A DNA stretch of 64,000 nt. Origin: Hyphomicrobium sp. (GTDB taxonomy: Bacteria > Pseudomonadota > Alphaproteobacteria > Rhizobiales > Hyphomicrobiaceae). The notes under the pieces are model-generated. The model was given only the letters and a program-made list of their open reading frames with translations. It made no database searches and had not been told where the DNA came from. The DNA lies in NCBI GenBank assembly GCA_017512425.1, contig JAFWGI010000005.1:372001-436000 (forward strand), given 5' to 3'. Position 1 is the stretch's first letter. Each line of letters starts with the position of its first letter. Shown piece after piece: positions 1 to 7,898 of this stretch. The position numbers and the translations under genes are program-made.

Positions 1-1943
1 GTGCCTTCGGTGTCAGGCGTCGCTAGGCCGCGCGCGGCGACTGTGCTCGCAGCCAGTTCGCGCGGCAGATGGCTGTCAGGACGCGATGGCAGTGCTGCGA
101 TAAACCTATCGCCTGATGTCGCGTTGTCGACGGCGGATTGAAAGCCTGGGTAGTCGCCAAGCGACCCCGCGTTGGCAAATTCCACATCGTCAAAAAGGAT
201 CGGGAAGGTTATTCCGAGAACACCTTCACTCCAATTCATGACGCGGATGATTGTCTCGGTGTCTTCCTCCGTGACGACCATCGTGATGGTTGGGCCCGGT
301 GGCTCGTTCGGCCCATAGTCAATCGTCTCGGTTTCAACGTGGCCCTGCAGGATCGTGATAACGAGATCGCTGCCTTCCATCGCGTAGGCGACGCTGCCGA
401 CGAACTCGATATTGCCTTGAACCTGATTTTCGTCGGGCGGCCCCCAAAAGAAGAATGAGGGCGTGAAGGCATCGGTGATCTTGAAAACCCCGCCGCTCAA
501 CTGGAGCAGTGGCGAGTCCTCGTAGTCGCCCCGCGACTCTTTGAAAAAGTTGTACGGAACGTAAAGCTTGTCGCTGCTATCGGCGTCTTCGATAACGAAT
601 TCAACGCGACCGTTGCCGGACGACATTGCCGATAGGACAAAGCTGTCGGCGCCGTCACCACCGCGCGCAAGCGTGCGGCCTTCACTTGAGACGATCGTGT
701 CGTCGCCTGACCCGCCGTCGATTTCGATGTCGTAGCCTTCCGGGCTCTGGCCCGAAAAAGCCGTCGAAAGACGGGCGTCGATGATGTCATCGCCATCCGA
801 CCCTTCTACGCCGAGAAGGTCGGGGCCGGCGTAAATCAGATCGTCTCCGGTCGATGCCGTAATCCATTCGACGGAACGCAGCCAGTAGCCGGCGTCGAGG
901 CCTTCGTTGCTCTGTGTCTGCACTGAAATGTAATCGCCGCCGGCGACGTTGATCAGAAGCGGTGTGTTCGTGTCGCTGAAGCCGAGCTGGTCGCCGCGTC
1001 CGCCACTTTGACCTTTAAGATCGAGACCGAGTGGGCGTTCCAATAAATTCACGCCCGGACCGGCCGTGACAACGTCACTGGAATTGTCCCAGAAAATTTG
1101 CTCGATCGAAAACCACTGGTCAGAGCCGCCGCTGAACGTGGAAAAGAAGTCGGCAATCTTGTGCTCGACAGAGTGCGCCATAACTTCAATGTGGACCGCA
1201 CCGACGCCCGTATAGTCGATCGTATCTAGGCCGTCGTTGATATAGGCCATGCGCGGCTGGCCACCGTGATGGATGTTCTGCCCGAACGACCAAATGATCG
1301 TGTCATCACCTGCGCCGCCGTAAAGTTTGTCCAGCCAAAATCCATTCGTCGATCCTCGAAGGGTATCGTCGCCGTCGCCGGTTGCTATCGTTGTGAAGCT
1401 GCTGGACGTCGCGATGTCGTCATTGCCGGACGTTCCGAGAATGGTCTCAGGTCCGGGTGACAATCGCATAGAGAACGGCAACAGGTTATTGAGATTGATG
1501 CCCACCGACCACAACGCCGAAGCGATCAGCGAGGTTGAGTTTATCGTCGGGGACGCAGAGAACGGCAGCGATCCGGGGATATAGGGAAATTTCTGATCCT
1601 CGATGTCTCCGGCATACCCAGCCATGCTATTCCACAGCGAGGCTGCGTTCGGCCCGGAGACGATGATGCGAGAACCGCGTTGCTCTGGCGTACCAATGAG
1701 GTCCGTCAGCTCGTCCCGACTGGCGCCATTGGCAACTGCAAGAGACGTCGTGCCGTTTTCGCCACTGGCACCGAGCGTTGCCGACAGCAAAGGCCCGTCC
1801 TGGATGCCCTCGAGTACGAACCAATAGTCCTGGCTGTCGATTGGATCGGTTTCGTCCTGATAAACGAGTTGGAGATGGTCAAAACGCAATAGCCCAAGGA
1901 AGTAGCTTTGTACCGGTACGGCTTCGACTCGAATCGTCCCCAT
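1..1943 (-). CDS. RTX-type calcium-binding secreted protein, partial
   Basis: About 647 codons are open on the minus strand; the C-terminus lies beyond the left edge. ATG at 1943 is preceded by GAGGG at good spacing. The first ~165 residues match no family I recognise. Glycine/aspartate nonapeptides of the hemolysin/serralysin calcium-binding type follow in two groups, at residues ~170-216 (GNDD, GDGDD, GGAGDD) and ~380-435 (GSDGDD, GGSGDD, GGDGAD). There is no N-terminal signal peptide, which fits type I secretion by a C-terminal signal that would be off-window. The HlyC/PrtD/HlyD-type operon at 39.8-43.6 kb is a possible exporter, but that pairing is inference. The substrate or activity is unknown; the repeats indicate calcium-dependent folding outside the cell. 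Confidence 0.85.
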   Translation of the reverse strand, partial: MGTIRVEAVPVQSYFLGLLRFDHLQLVYQDETDPIDSQDYWFVLEGIQDGPLLSATLGASGENGTTSLAVANGASRDELTDLIGTPEQRGSRIIVSGPNAASLWNSMAGYAGDIEDQKFPYIPGSLPFSASPTINSTSLIASALWSVGINLNNLLPFSMRLSPGPETILGTSGNDDIATSSSFTTIATGDGDDTLRGSTNGFWLDKLYGGAGDDTIIWSFGQNIHHGGQPRMAYINDGLDTIDYTGVGAVHIEVMAHSVEHKIADFFSTFSGGSDQWFSIEQIFWDNSSDVVTAGPGVNLLERPLGLDLKGQSGGRGDQLGFSDTNTPLLINVAGGDYISVQTQSNEGLDAGYWLRSVEWITASTGDDLIYAGPDLLGVEGSDGDDIIDARLSTAFSGQSPEGYDIEIDGGSGDDTIVSSEGRTLARGGDGADSFVLSAMSSGNGRVEFVIEDADSSDKLYVPYNFFKESRGDYEDSPLLQLSGGVFKITDAFTPSFFFWGPPDENQVQGNIEFVGSVAYAMEGSDLVITILQGHVETETIDYGPNEPPGPTITMVVTEEDTETIIRVMNWSEGVLGITFPILFDDVEFANAGSLGDYPGFQSAVDNATSGDRFIAALPSRPDSHLPRELAASTVAARGLATPDTEG

Positions 1944-2334
1944 CTGCCCTCACAAATAAAAAAACGATATTCAATAATCAGAGCGCTGAATGGCAGTAAG
2001 CGTTGTATTCGCGCTGAGATTGAAGCGTCTGCAAATGCCGGTCCAACTCCCGCCGGCACGTGCACAGGAAATGGTCGGAAATAACCGGCGGTAGCCGGTC
2101 TGAACGATGACCATCTCTGGTATACATAAGGAGACATATTTGCAATCGAAGATTGCGATGATTGCGTCCACCCGAAATTCCGACCAACCGTTTTGCGTGT
2201 TCGATCAGGGAGCGGCTGGCGCGCGCGACGCAGAGGCGTTCGGTCGCTTGACGGGTGACCAGCCGCACCGCATAGCTCAATACGCGAGGCTGGCGTGCTT
2301 CGACGCGGCGCCTGGCAGCAAAATGCGCGTAAAC
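1944..2334. other. Intergenic region between RTX gene and tRNA-Arg
   Basis: I see no supported gene here. Open frames exist on both strands, but they lack a convincing ribosome-binding site and protein-like composition, and the plus-strand one runs into the tRNA. The region should carry the divergent promoters of the RTX gene and the tRNA; no consensus element could be placed with confidence. Confidence 0.5.
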
Positions 2335-2411
<77 letters not shown>

Positions 2412-2491
2412 GCTTGGCCCGATTGATGCGTTGGCGATGAGCCGGAGCGGTCTGCGGCTTCAGACGGTTTGACTTAAGGATCGACGCTTAC

Positions 2492-3112
2492 ATGGCGGCC
2501 AAAATTGAGGTGGCAATCGTCGACCAAAATCCGGTCGTGCGCGCAGGCCTCGAAGCACTTGTAATCAAAGATGGCCGTTTTGGCGTGGCCGGCGTCTTTT
2601 CAACGGGTGCTGCGCTGATCGATGTCATGCTCAAGCGGCCGCTCGAAATCGCAATCGTCGGCTGGGCATTGCCTGACATGCAAGGCGCTGATCTTCTTGA
2701 GCGCATTAAACGGGAAAAACTCAAGACACGGGTGATCGTCTATACAGGCGAGCGCAGTAGCGACGTGCTGCGGCAGGCGATCAAGGGCGGTGCCTGGGGC
2801 TTCGTCTCGAAGATGGAAGAGCCACCTGTTTTGCTCGAAGCTGTCGTTGCGGTCGCGCGTGGCAGGTTGTCACTACCGTATGTCGATATCGATTTGCTCA
2901 ACCACGATCCTCTCGACGGATTGACTGCACGCGAGCGCGAACTGCTTGCAGCACTCGCCAATGGGTGGACCAATTTGCAAATCGCGGCGCGGACCGGAAT
3001 TACGCGCAACACCGTGAAATATCACCTCAAGAATCTCTACGATAAGCTTGGCGTGTCCAATCGCGCGATGGCGGTTGCTCTCTTCATGTCGGCGACGCGC
3101 TCCGGCGGTTAA
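2492..3112 (+). CDS. LuxR/NarL-family regulator with degenerate receiver domain
   Basis: A 206-residue DNA-binding regulator: receiver-like domain at ~5-120 and LuxR-type helix-turn-helix at ~143-200 (LTARERELLAALANG ... NTVKYHLKNLYDKLGV). The receiver looks unable to be phosphorylated in the usual way. The acidic pair is D11-Q12 instead of DD, and the phospho-acceptor position four residues before the conserved Pro61 is Gly57. Thr85 and Lys107 are kept. The start has an AAGGATCG ribosome-binding site. The gene lies 243 bp upstream of sga on the same strand, so a role in serine-cycle control is attractive but is inference. It may respond to a ligand or partner, or act constitutively. Confidence 0.9.
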   Translation: MAAKIEVAIVDQNPVVRAGLEALVIKDGRFGVAGVFSTGAALIDVMLKRPLEIAIVGWALPDMQGADLLERIKREKLKTRVIVYTGERSSDVLRQAIKGGAWGFVSKMEEPPVLLEAVVAVARGRLSLPYVDIDLLNHDPLDGLTARERELLAALANGWTNLQIAARTGITRNTVKYHLKNLYDKLGVSNRAMAVALFMSATRSGG

Positions 3113-3141
3113 TCAATTTCCCGCACTGCACCATAAGATAA

Positions 3142-3161
3142 TGGGTAGCCGTCACTACCCA
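3142..3161. terminator. Stem-loop after regulator gene, terminator-like
   Basis: TGGGTAG and CTACCCA form a perfect 7-bp stem with loop CCGTCA, 30 bp after the regulator stop codon. TTTTT follows nine bases after the stem. It can end the regulator transcript, or be an operator ahead of sga. Confidence 0.5.
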
Positions 3162-3190
3162 CCAGAACCGTTTTTCCCCCCCATGCGGGT

Positions 3191-3203
3191 GTTGTAAGAC
3201 AAC
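3191..3203. promoter_or_regulatory. Inverted repeat in sga upstream region
   Basis: GTTGT-AAG-ACAAC is a perfect 5-bp-arm dyad about 150 bp upstream of the sga start, after the terminator-like stem. Its position suits a transcription factor site controlling the serine-cycle block. The regulator that would bind is unknown. Confidence 0.3.
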
Positions 3204-3355
3204 GGCCTCTGATCGAATGAGAGCGGGTTAAATTTATCCTTATATCGGGACTGCGACCGATCTGAGGATGATCTCACAACCATGCCAATGCTGAGCCGTG
3301 CGCTGTGCACGGCCGGGCTCGATATCAACGAGAAACGCAGCGCGGAGAGAACGCC

Positions 3356-4564
3356 ATGACCGTTACGCCTCACCTCTTTATTCCCGGCCCGACGACGATC
3401 CCTGACCGGGTTCGTATGTCGATGAACTTGCCCATGGAAGACATGCGCAATCCGGAGTTCCCGAAGTTCACTTTGCCGATCTTTGAAGATCTCAAGAAGG
3501 TCTTCAAAATGAAGGACGGGCGCGTTTTCATTTTCCCGTCGTCGGGTACGGGCGCATGGGAATCCGCGATCACCAATACACTCGCTGTCGGCGACAAGGT
3601 TCTTATGTCGCGCTTCGGTCAGTTCTCGCTGCTCTGGGTCGACATGGCTGAGCGCATGGGCCTCAACGTCGTTCTTTGCGACGAGGAGTGGGGCACGGGT
3701 GTTCCGCTCGAAAAGTACGCCGACATTCTCGCGAAAGACACCGCGCACGAAATCAAGGCGGTCTTCGCGACGCATAACGAAACAGCAACCGGCGTTTCGT
3801 CCGACATCGCAGGTGTTCGCAAGGCGCTCGACGCCGCGAAACATCCGGCGTTGCTGTTCGTCGACGGCGTGTCGTCGGTCGGCTCGCTCGACATGCAGAT
3901 GGGCAACTGGGGTGTCGATTGCTGCGTCTCGGGTTCGCAGAAGGGCTTCATGCTTCCGACGGGCCTCGGCATCCTCGCCGTTAGTCAGAAAGCACTCGAC
4001 GCGAATAAGACGCTCAACGGCCGCATGAACCGTTGCTTCTTCTCGTTCGAAGACATGATCAAGACGAACGATCTCGGATACTTCCCGTATACGCCGGCGA
4101 CGCAATTGATCCGCGGCCTGCGCACGTCGCTCGACATCATGAAGGAAGAAGGCCTCGAAAACATCTTCGCGCGCCACAAGCGTCTGGCGACGGGTGTTCG
4201 CGCTGCCGTCGATGCCTGGGGTCTGAAGCTTTGCGCCAAGGCACCCGTCTGGCATTCGGATACGGTTTCGGCGATCGAAGTGCCGGATGGCATCGACGCC
4301 AACAACGTCCTGAAGACCGCGTTCTATCGTTACAACACGTCGCTCGGAACCGGTCTCAACAAGCTCAATGGCAAGGTGTTCCGCATCGGACATCTTGGCG
4401 CGCTCGACGAATTCATGGTCGGCGGCGTTCTGTTCGCTGTTGAAATGACGCTTAAGGATGTCGGCGTGCCGATCAAGCTTGGCTCGGGCACGGGCGCAGC
4501 CGCTGAATACTTCAGCAAGACCGCGACCAAGTCGGCCGCCGCACCGGCGACAAAAGCCGCCTGA
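3356..4564 (+). CDS. sga: Serine-glyoxylate aminotransferase
   Basis: A 402-residue PLP enzyme that transfers the amino group of serine to glyoxylate, giving hydroxypyruvate and glycine, the first committed amino-group step of the serine cycle. The N-terminus FIPGPTTIPDRV and the aldimine lysine in SGSQKGFMLPTGLG are typical of class V aminotransferases of the alanine/serine-glyoxylate group. The ATG at 3356 is preferred over an upstream in-frame GTG (3305): GGAGAG sits just ahead of it and the homologous proteins begin at this point. It is the first gene of the block sga-mcl-mtkA-mtkB-ppc; the 136-bp gap before mcl leaves room for a second promoter or an RNA structure. Confidence 0.96.
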   Translation: MTVTPHLFIPGPTTIPDRVRMSMNLPMEDMRNPEFPKFTLPIFEDLKKVFKMKDGRVFIFPSSGTGAWESAITNTLAVGDKVLMSRFGQFSLLWVDMAERMGLNVVLCDEEWGTGVPLEKYADILAKDTAHEIKAVFATHNETATGVSSDIAGVRKALDAAKHPALLFVDGVSSVGSLDMQMGNWGVDCCVSGSQKGFMLPTGLGILAVSQKALDANKTLNGRMNRCFFSFEDMIKTNDLGYFPYTPATQLIRGLRTSLDIMKEEGLENIFARHKRLATGVRAAVDAWGLKLCAKAPVWHSDTVSAIEVPDGIDANNVLKTAFYRYNTSLGTGLNKLNGKVFRIGHLGALDEFMVGGVLFAVEMTLKDVGVPIKLGSGTGAAAEYFSKTATKSAAAPATKAA

Positions 4565-4700
4565 TACGACGCGTGGGCGCCTGGCTCTTGCAGCCCGGCG
4601 CCCCACGACTTTTCGGCAATCGCATTTCGACGCTTGGGCCTGTAACGCCAGGTCTCTATTCGCAATTAAACCTCACGTACCTTAGGGAAGGTTTCGCCTC

Positions 4701-5666
4701 ATGAGCTATACGCTTTACCCCACTCGCAAGCAGCGCCTGCAGCGTTCGTATCTCGCCGTTCCGGGTTCTAACCCGACGATGATCGATCGCGCGCTGAAGA
4801 GCGCCGCCGACTATGTGTTCCTCGATTGCGAAGACGCCGTCGCGCCGCCGGAAAAGGAACAGGCCCGCAAGAACATCATTCAGGCTCTGAACGATCTTGA
4901 CTGGAAGGGCGCCGGCAAGAGCGTCTCAGTTCGCATCAACGGCCTCGACACGCATTACATGTATCGCGACGTTGTCGATATCTGCGAACAGGCTGGTTCG
5001 AAGCTCGACACCATCCTGATCCCGAAGGTCGGTGTTCCGGCTGACGTGTACACGGTCGAGACGATCGTTTCGCAGATCGAAGTGGCCAAGGGCCTGCCGC
5101 ACAAGATCGGCATGGAAGCATTGATCGAAACGCCGCTCGGCATGGCCAATGTTGAAGCCATTGCCTCGGCCAACAGCCGTCTCGAGTCGATGCACTTCGG
5201 CGTCGCTGACTATTCCGCATTCAATAAAGCCCGCACCGTTGTGATCGGTGGCTTGAACCCCGACTATCCGGGCGACCAGTGGCACTTCCCGCTGTCGCGT
5301 ATGACGGTCGCTTGCCGCGCATTCGGTCTTCGTCCGATCGACGGTCCGTTCGGCGGCATCGATGATCCGGAAGGCTACAAGGCCGCCGCCCGCCGCGGCG
5401 CGGCATTGGGCATGGAAGGCAAGTGGGCCATCCATCCCTCGCAGATCGAACTCGCCAACGAGATCTATTCGCCGACGGCCGCCGAAGTTTCGCGCGCTGA
5501 ACGCATTCTCGTCGCGCTTAAGGAAGCAGAGGCACAGGGCAAGGGCGCAGCCTCGCTCGATGGCAAGATGATCGACGCAGCATCTGAAAAGATGGCGAAC
5601 AACCTCCTTGCGACGGCTGCAGCCATCAAGAAGGGCGAAGAAGCCCGCAAAGCTGCTGGCGGTTGA
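4701..5666 (+). CDS. mcl: L-malyl-CoA lyase (HpcH/HpaI aldolase family)
   Basis: A 321-residue enzyme cleaving malyl-CoA to glyoxylate and acetyl-CoA, the step that closes the serine cycle. The CitE/HpcH fold is recognised by RSYLAVPGSNPTMIDRAL at the N-terminus, the metal/CoA-binding segment VFLDCEDAVAP, the central LIETPLGMANVEAI, and the terminal region with GKWAIHPSQIELAN. AGGGAAGG lies upstream of the ATG. It is followed after 46 bp by mtkA, the enzyme pair that makes its substrate, so co-transcription is likely. In Methylobacterium extorquens mclA comes after ppc; here it precedes mtkA. Confidence 0.95.
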   Translation: MSYTLYPTRKQRLQRSYLAVPGSNPTMIDRALKSAADYVFLDCEDAVAPPEKEQARKNIIQALNDLDWKGAGKSVSVRINGLDTHYMYRDVVDICEQAGSKLDTILIPKVGVPADVYTVETIVSQIEVAKGLPHKIGMEALIETPLGMANVEAIASANSRLESMHFGVADYSAFNKARTVVIGGLNPDYPGDQWHFPLSRMTVACRAFGLRPIDGPFGGIDDPEGYKAAARRGAALGMEGKWAIHPSQIELANEIYSPTAAEVSRAERILVALKEAEAQGKGAASLDGKMIDAASEKMANNLLATAAAIKKGEEARKAAGG

Positions 5667-5712
5667 TTTCGAGAAGAACCCTTAAACCTCATAGTATCTG
5701 GGAGGTCCGAAC

Positions 5713-6876
5713 ATGGACATTCATGAGTACCAGGCGAAAGAGCTTCTCTCGAAGTTCGGTGTGCCGATCCCGCGCGGCGGTCTCGCCTATAGCCCTGAAC
5801 AGGCAACCTATCGCGCCGGTGAACTCGGCGGCACGGTCGTCGTGAAAGCGCAGATCCATTCTGGTGCACGCGGCAAGGCCGGCGGCATCAAGGTTTGCAA
5901 GACGGAAAGCGAAATCGAGTCTGCAGCCGAGTTTCTTCTCGGCCGCAAGCTCGTCACCCACCAGACCGGCCCGAGCGGCAAACTCGTGTCGCGCCTCTAC
6001 ATCGAAGAAGCAACCAACATCGATCGCGAAATCTATCTCGGTTTCGTGATGGACCGCGCGTCCGAACGCGTGATGGTCATCGCGTCGGCTGCGGGCGGCA
6101 TGGACATCGAGGAAATCTCGGCCAAGCAGCCCGATACGATCATCCGCATCAGCGTTGACCCGGCCGTCGGCATGCAGCAGTTCCAGGCGCGCGAAATCGC
6201 GTTCGGGCTGGGTGTCGATCCGGAAATCGTCAACAAGCTCGTTCCGGCGATCATGGGCTGCTACCGCGCATTCCGCGATCTCGACGCGATGATGGTTGAA
6301 ATCAACCCGCTCGTCATCACCAAGGAAAAGCAGGTTGTTGCGCTCGACGCTAAGATGTCGTTCGACGAAAACGCACTTTTCCGCCGCCCGCACATTGCTG
6401 AATTGCGCGACAAGAGCCAGGAAGATCCGCGTGAAACCTACGCGTCGGATCGTGGCCTTGCCTACGTCGGTCTCGATGGCGACATCGGCTGCATCGTCAA
6501 CGGTGCCGGTCTTGCGATGGCAACCCTCGATATGATCAAGCTTGCTGGTGGCGAACCTGCAAACTTCCTCGATATCGGCGGCGGTGCATCGCCTGAGCGC
6601 GTGACGAAGTCGTTCCGTGCGGTTCTTCGCGACAAGAACGTCAAGGCGATCCTCGTCAACGTGTTCGCCGGTATCAACCGTTGCGACTGGGTTGCCAAAG
6701 GTGTCGTCGACGCCATCAAGGAACTCAATATCACCATGCCGGTCGTCGTCCGCTTGTCGGGCACGAATGCCGAAGAAGGCCGCCGCATTATCGATCAAAG
6801 CGGCCTGACGGTTATCAGTGCTGAAACGCTCGCCGACGCGGCTAAGAAGTCCGTCGCCGCAGCCAAATCCGCGTAA
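5713..6876 (+). CDS. mtkA: Malate-CoA ligase (malate thiokinase) beta subunit
   Basis: A 387-residue ATP-grasp subunit of the succinyl-CoA-synthetase superfamily. With MtkB it activates malate to malyl-CoA at the cost of [21 protein letters not shown] at the start, EINPLVIT, and the glycine loop [12 protein letters not shown] are characteristic of beta subunits. Context decides malate rather than succinate: the gene sits directly between malyl-CoA lyase and PEP carboxylase in a serine-cycle block. GGGAGG precedes the ATG. Only 17 bp separate it from mtkB. A succinate-CoA ligase cannot be excluded from sequence alone, but it would be an odd neighbour here. Confidence 0.94.
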   Translation: MDIHEYQAKELLSKFGVPIPRGGLAYSPEQATYRAGELGGTVVVKAQIHSGARGKAGGIKVCKTESEIESAAEFLLGRKLVTHQTGPSGKLVSRLYIEEATNIDREIYLGFVMDRASERVMVIASAAGGMDIEEISAKQPDTIIRISVDPAVGMQQFQAREIAFGLGVDPEIVNKLVPAIMGCYRAFRDLDAMMVEINPLVITKEKQVVALDAKMSFDENALFRRPHIAELRDKSQEDPRETYASDRGLAYVGLDGDIGCIVNGAGLAMATLDMIKLAGGEPANFLDIGGGASPERVTKSFRAVLRDKNVKAILVNVFAGINRCDWVAKGVVDAIKELNITMPVVVRLSGTNAEEGRRIIDQSGLTVISAETLADAAKKSVAAAKSA

Positions 6877-6893
6877 GTGGGAGGACAACAAAA

Positions 6894-7793
6894 ATGGCGA
6901 TTTTCATTAACGAAAAGACACCGATCCTCATCCAGGGTTTCACGGGCCGCATCGGCACGTTCCACGCTCAGGAAATGATCGACTACGGCACCAACGTCAT
7001 CGGCGGTGTGACGCCCGGCAAAGGCGGCACGACGCATCTTGGACGCCCGGTATTCAACACCGTCAAGGGCGCAGTCGATGAAGCCGGCGCAGAAGCATCC
7101 ATCGTATTCGTGCCGCCGCCATTCGCGGCCGACGCGATCATGGAAGCAGCCGACGCTGGCATCAAATACTGCGTCTGCATCACGGACGGTATTCCGGCTC
7201 AGGATATGATCCGCGTGAAGCGCTACATGCGCCGCTACAAAAAAGAGAACCGCATGGTTCTGACGGGTCCGAACTGCGCTGGCACGATTTCGCCGGGCAA
7301 GGCGATGCTCGGCATTATGCCGGGGCACATCTATCTGCCGGGCCGCGTCGGCATCGTCGGCCGTTCGGGTACGCTTGGCTATGAAGCAGCCGAGCAGATG
7401 AAGGCACTTGGCATCGGCGTTTCGACGTCCGTTGGCATCGGCGGCGACCCGATCAACGGTTCTTCGCACCGCGACGTCATCGAGCACTTCGAGCAAGATC
7501 CGGACACCGATGCGATCCTGATGATCGGTGAAATCGGCGGACCGCAGGAAGCCGAAGCCGGCCTCTGGCACAAAGAAAACGGCAAGAAGCCGCTCGTCGC
7601 CTACATCGCAGGTCTCTCGGCACCGAAGGGCCGCCGTATGGGCCACGCTGGCGCTATCGTCTCGGCGTTCGGCGAGTCTGCGTCCGAGAAGGTCGACATC
7701 CTTCAGAGCTGCGGCGTGACGATCGCGCCGACACCATCTGAAATGGGCTCCACGATCGCTCAGGTGTTGAGCAAGTTGAAAAAGGTGGCTTAA
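6894..7793 (+). CDS. mtkB: Malate-CoA ligase (malate thiokinase) alpha subunit
   Basis: A 299-residue alpha subunit that carries the CoA-binding Rossmann domain and the phospho-histidine used in catalysis. Visible marks are LIQGFTGRIGTFHAQEMI at the N-terminus (nucleotide/CoA binding), GPNCAGTISPG, GRSGTLGYEAAEQ, and GHAGAIVS with the predicted phosphorylated histidine. GGGAGGAC precedes the ATG. It pairs with MtkA immediately upstream. Two stem-loops separate it from ppc. Confidence 0.95.
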   Translation: MAIFINEKTPILIQGFTGRIGTFHAQEMIDYGTNVIGGVTPGKGGTTHLGRPVFNTVKGAVDEAGAEASIVFVPPPFAADAIMEAADAGIKYCVCITDGIPAQDMIRVKRYMRRYKKENRMVLTGPNCAGTISPGKAMLGIMPGHIYLPGRVGIVGRSGTLGYEAAEQMKALGIGVSTSVGIGGDPINGSSHRDVIEHFEQDPDTDAILMIGEIGGPQEAEAGLWHKENGKKPLVAYIAGLSAPKGRRMGHAGAIVSAFGESASEKVDILQSCGVTIAPTPSEMGSTIAQVLSKLKKVA

Positions 7794-7804
7794 GCCGCTC
7801 ACGG

Positions 7805-7828
7805 GGCCGGGAGCATGAGCTTCCGGCC
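7805..7828 (+). terminator. Stem-loop between mtkB and ppc
   Basis: GGCCGGGAGC and GCTTCCGGCC pair over ten positions (one G-T) around ATGA. No T-run follows, and a weaker CGTCAC/GTGACG stem comes next. It is better read as an attenuator or mRNA-processing structure inside the operon than as a full terminator. Confidence 0.45.
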
Positions 7829-7898
7829 TCCAACGTCACCTTAGAGACGTGACGCGCGATATCATCCTTACACCCCGAAGAGCGTGAAGGGTCTGGCC

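Noticed and set aside
3155..4606. Long minus-strand frame of 483 codons antisense to sga
   Set aside because: Mirror frame caused by the codon bias of the strongly supported sga gene; rich in Arg/His without domains.
5689..6891. Long minus-strand frame of 400 codons antisense to mtkA
   Set aside because: Antisense shadow of mtkA; no independent start or motif.
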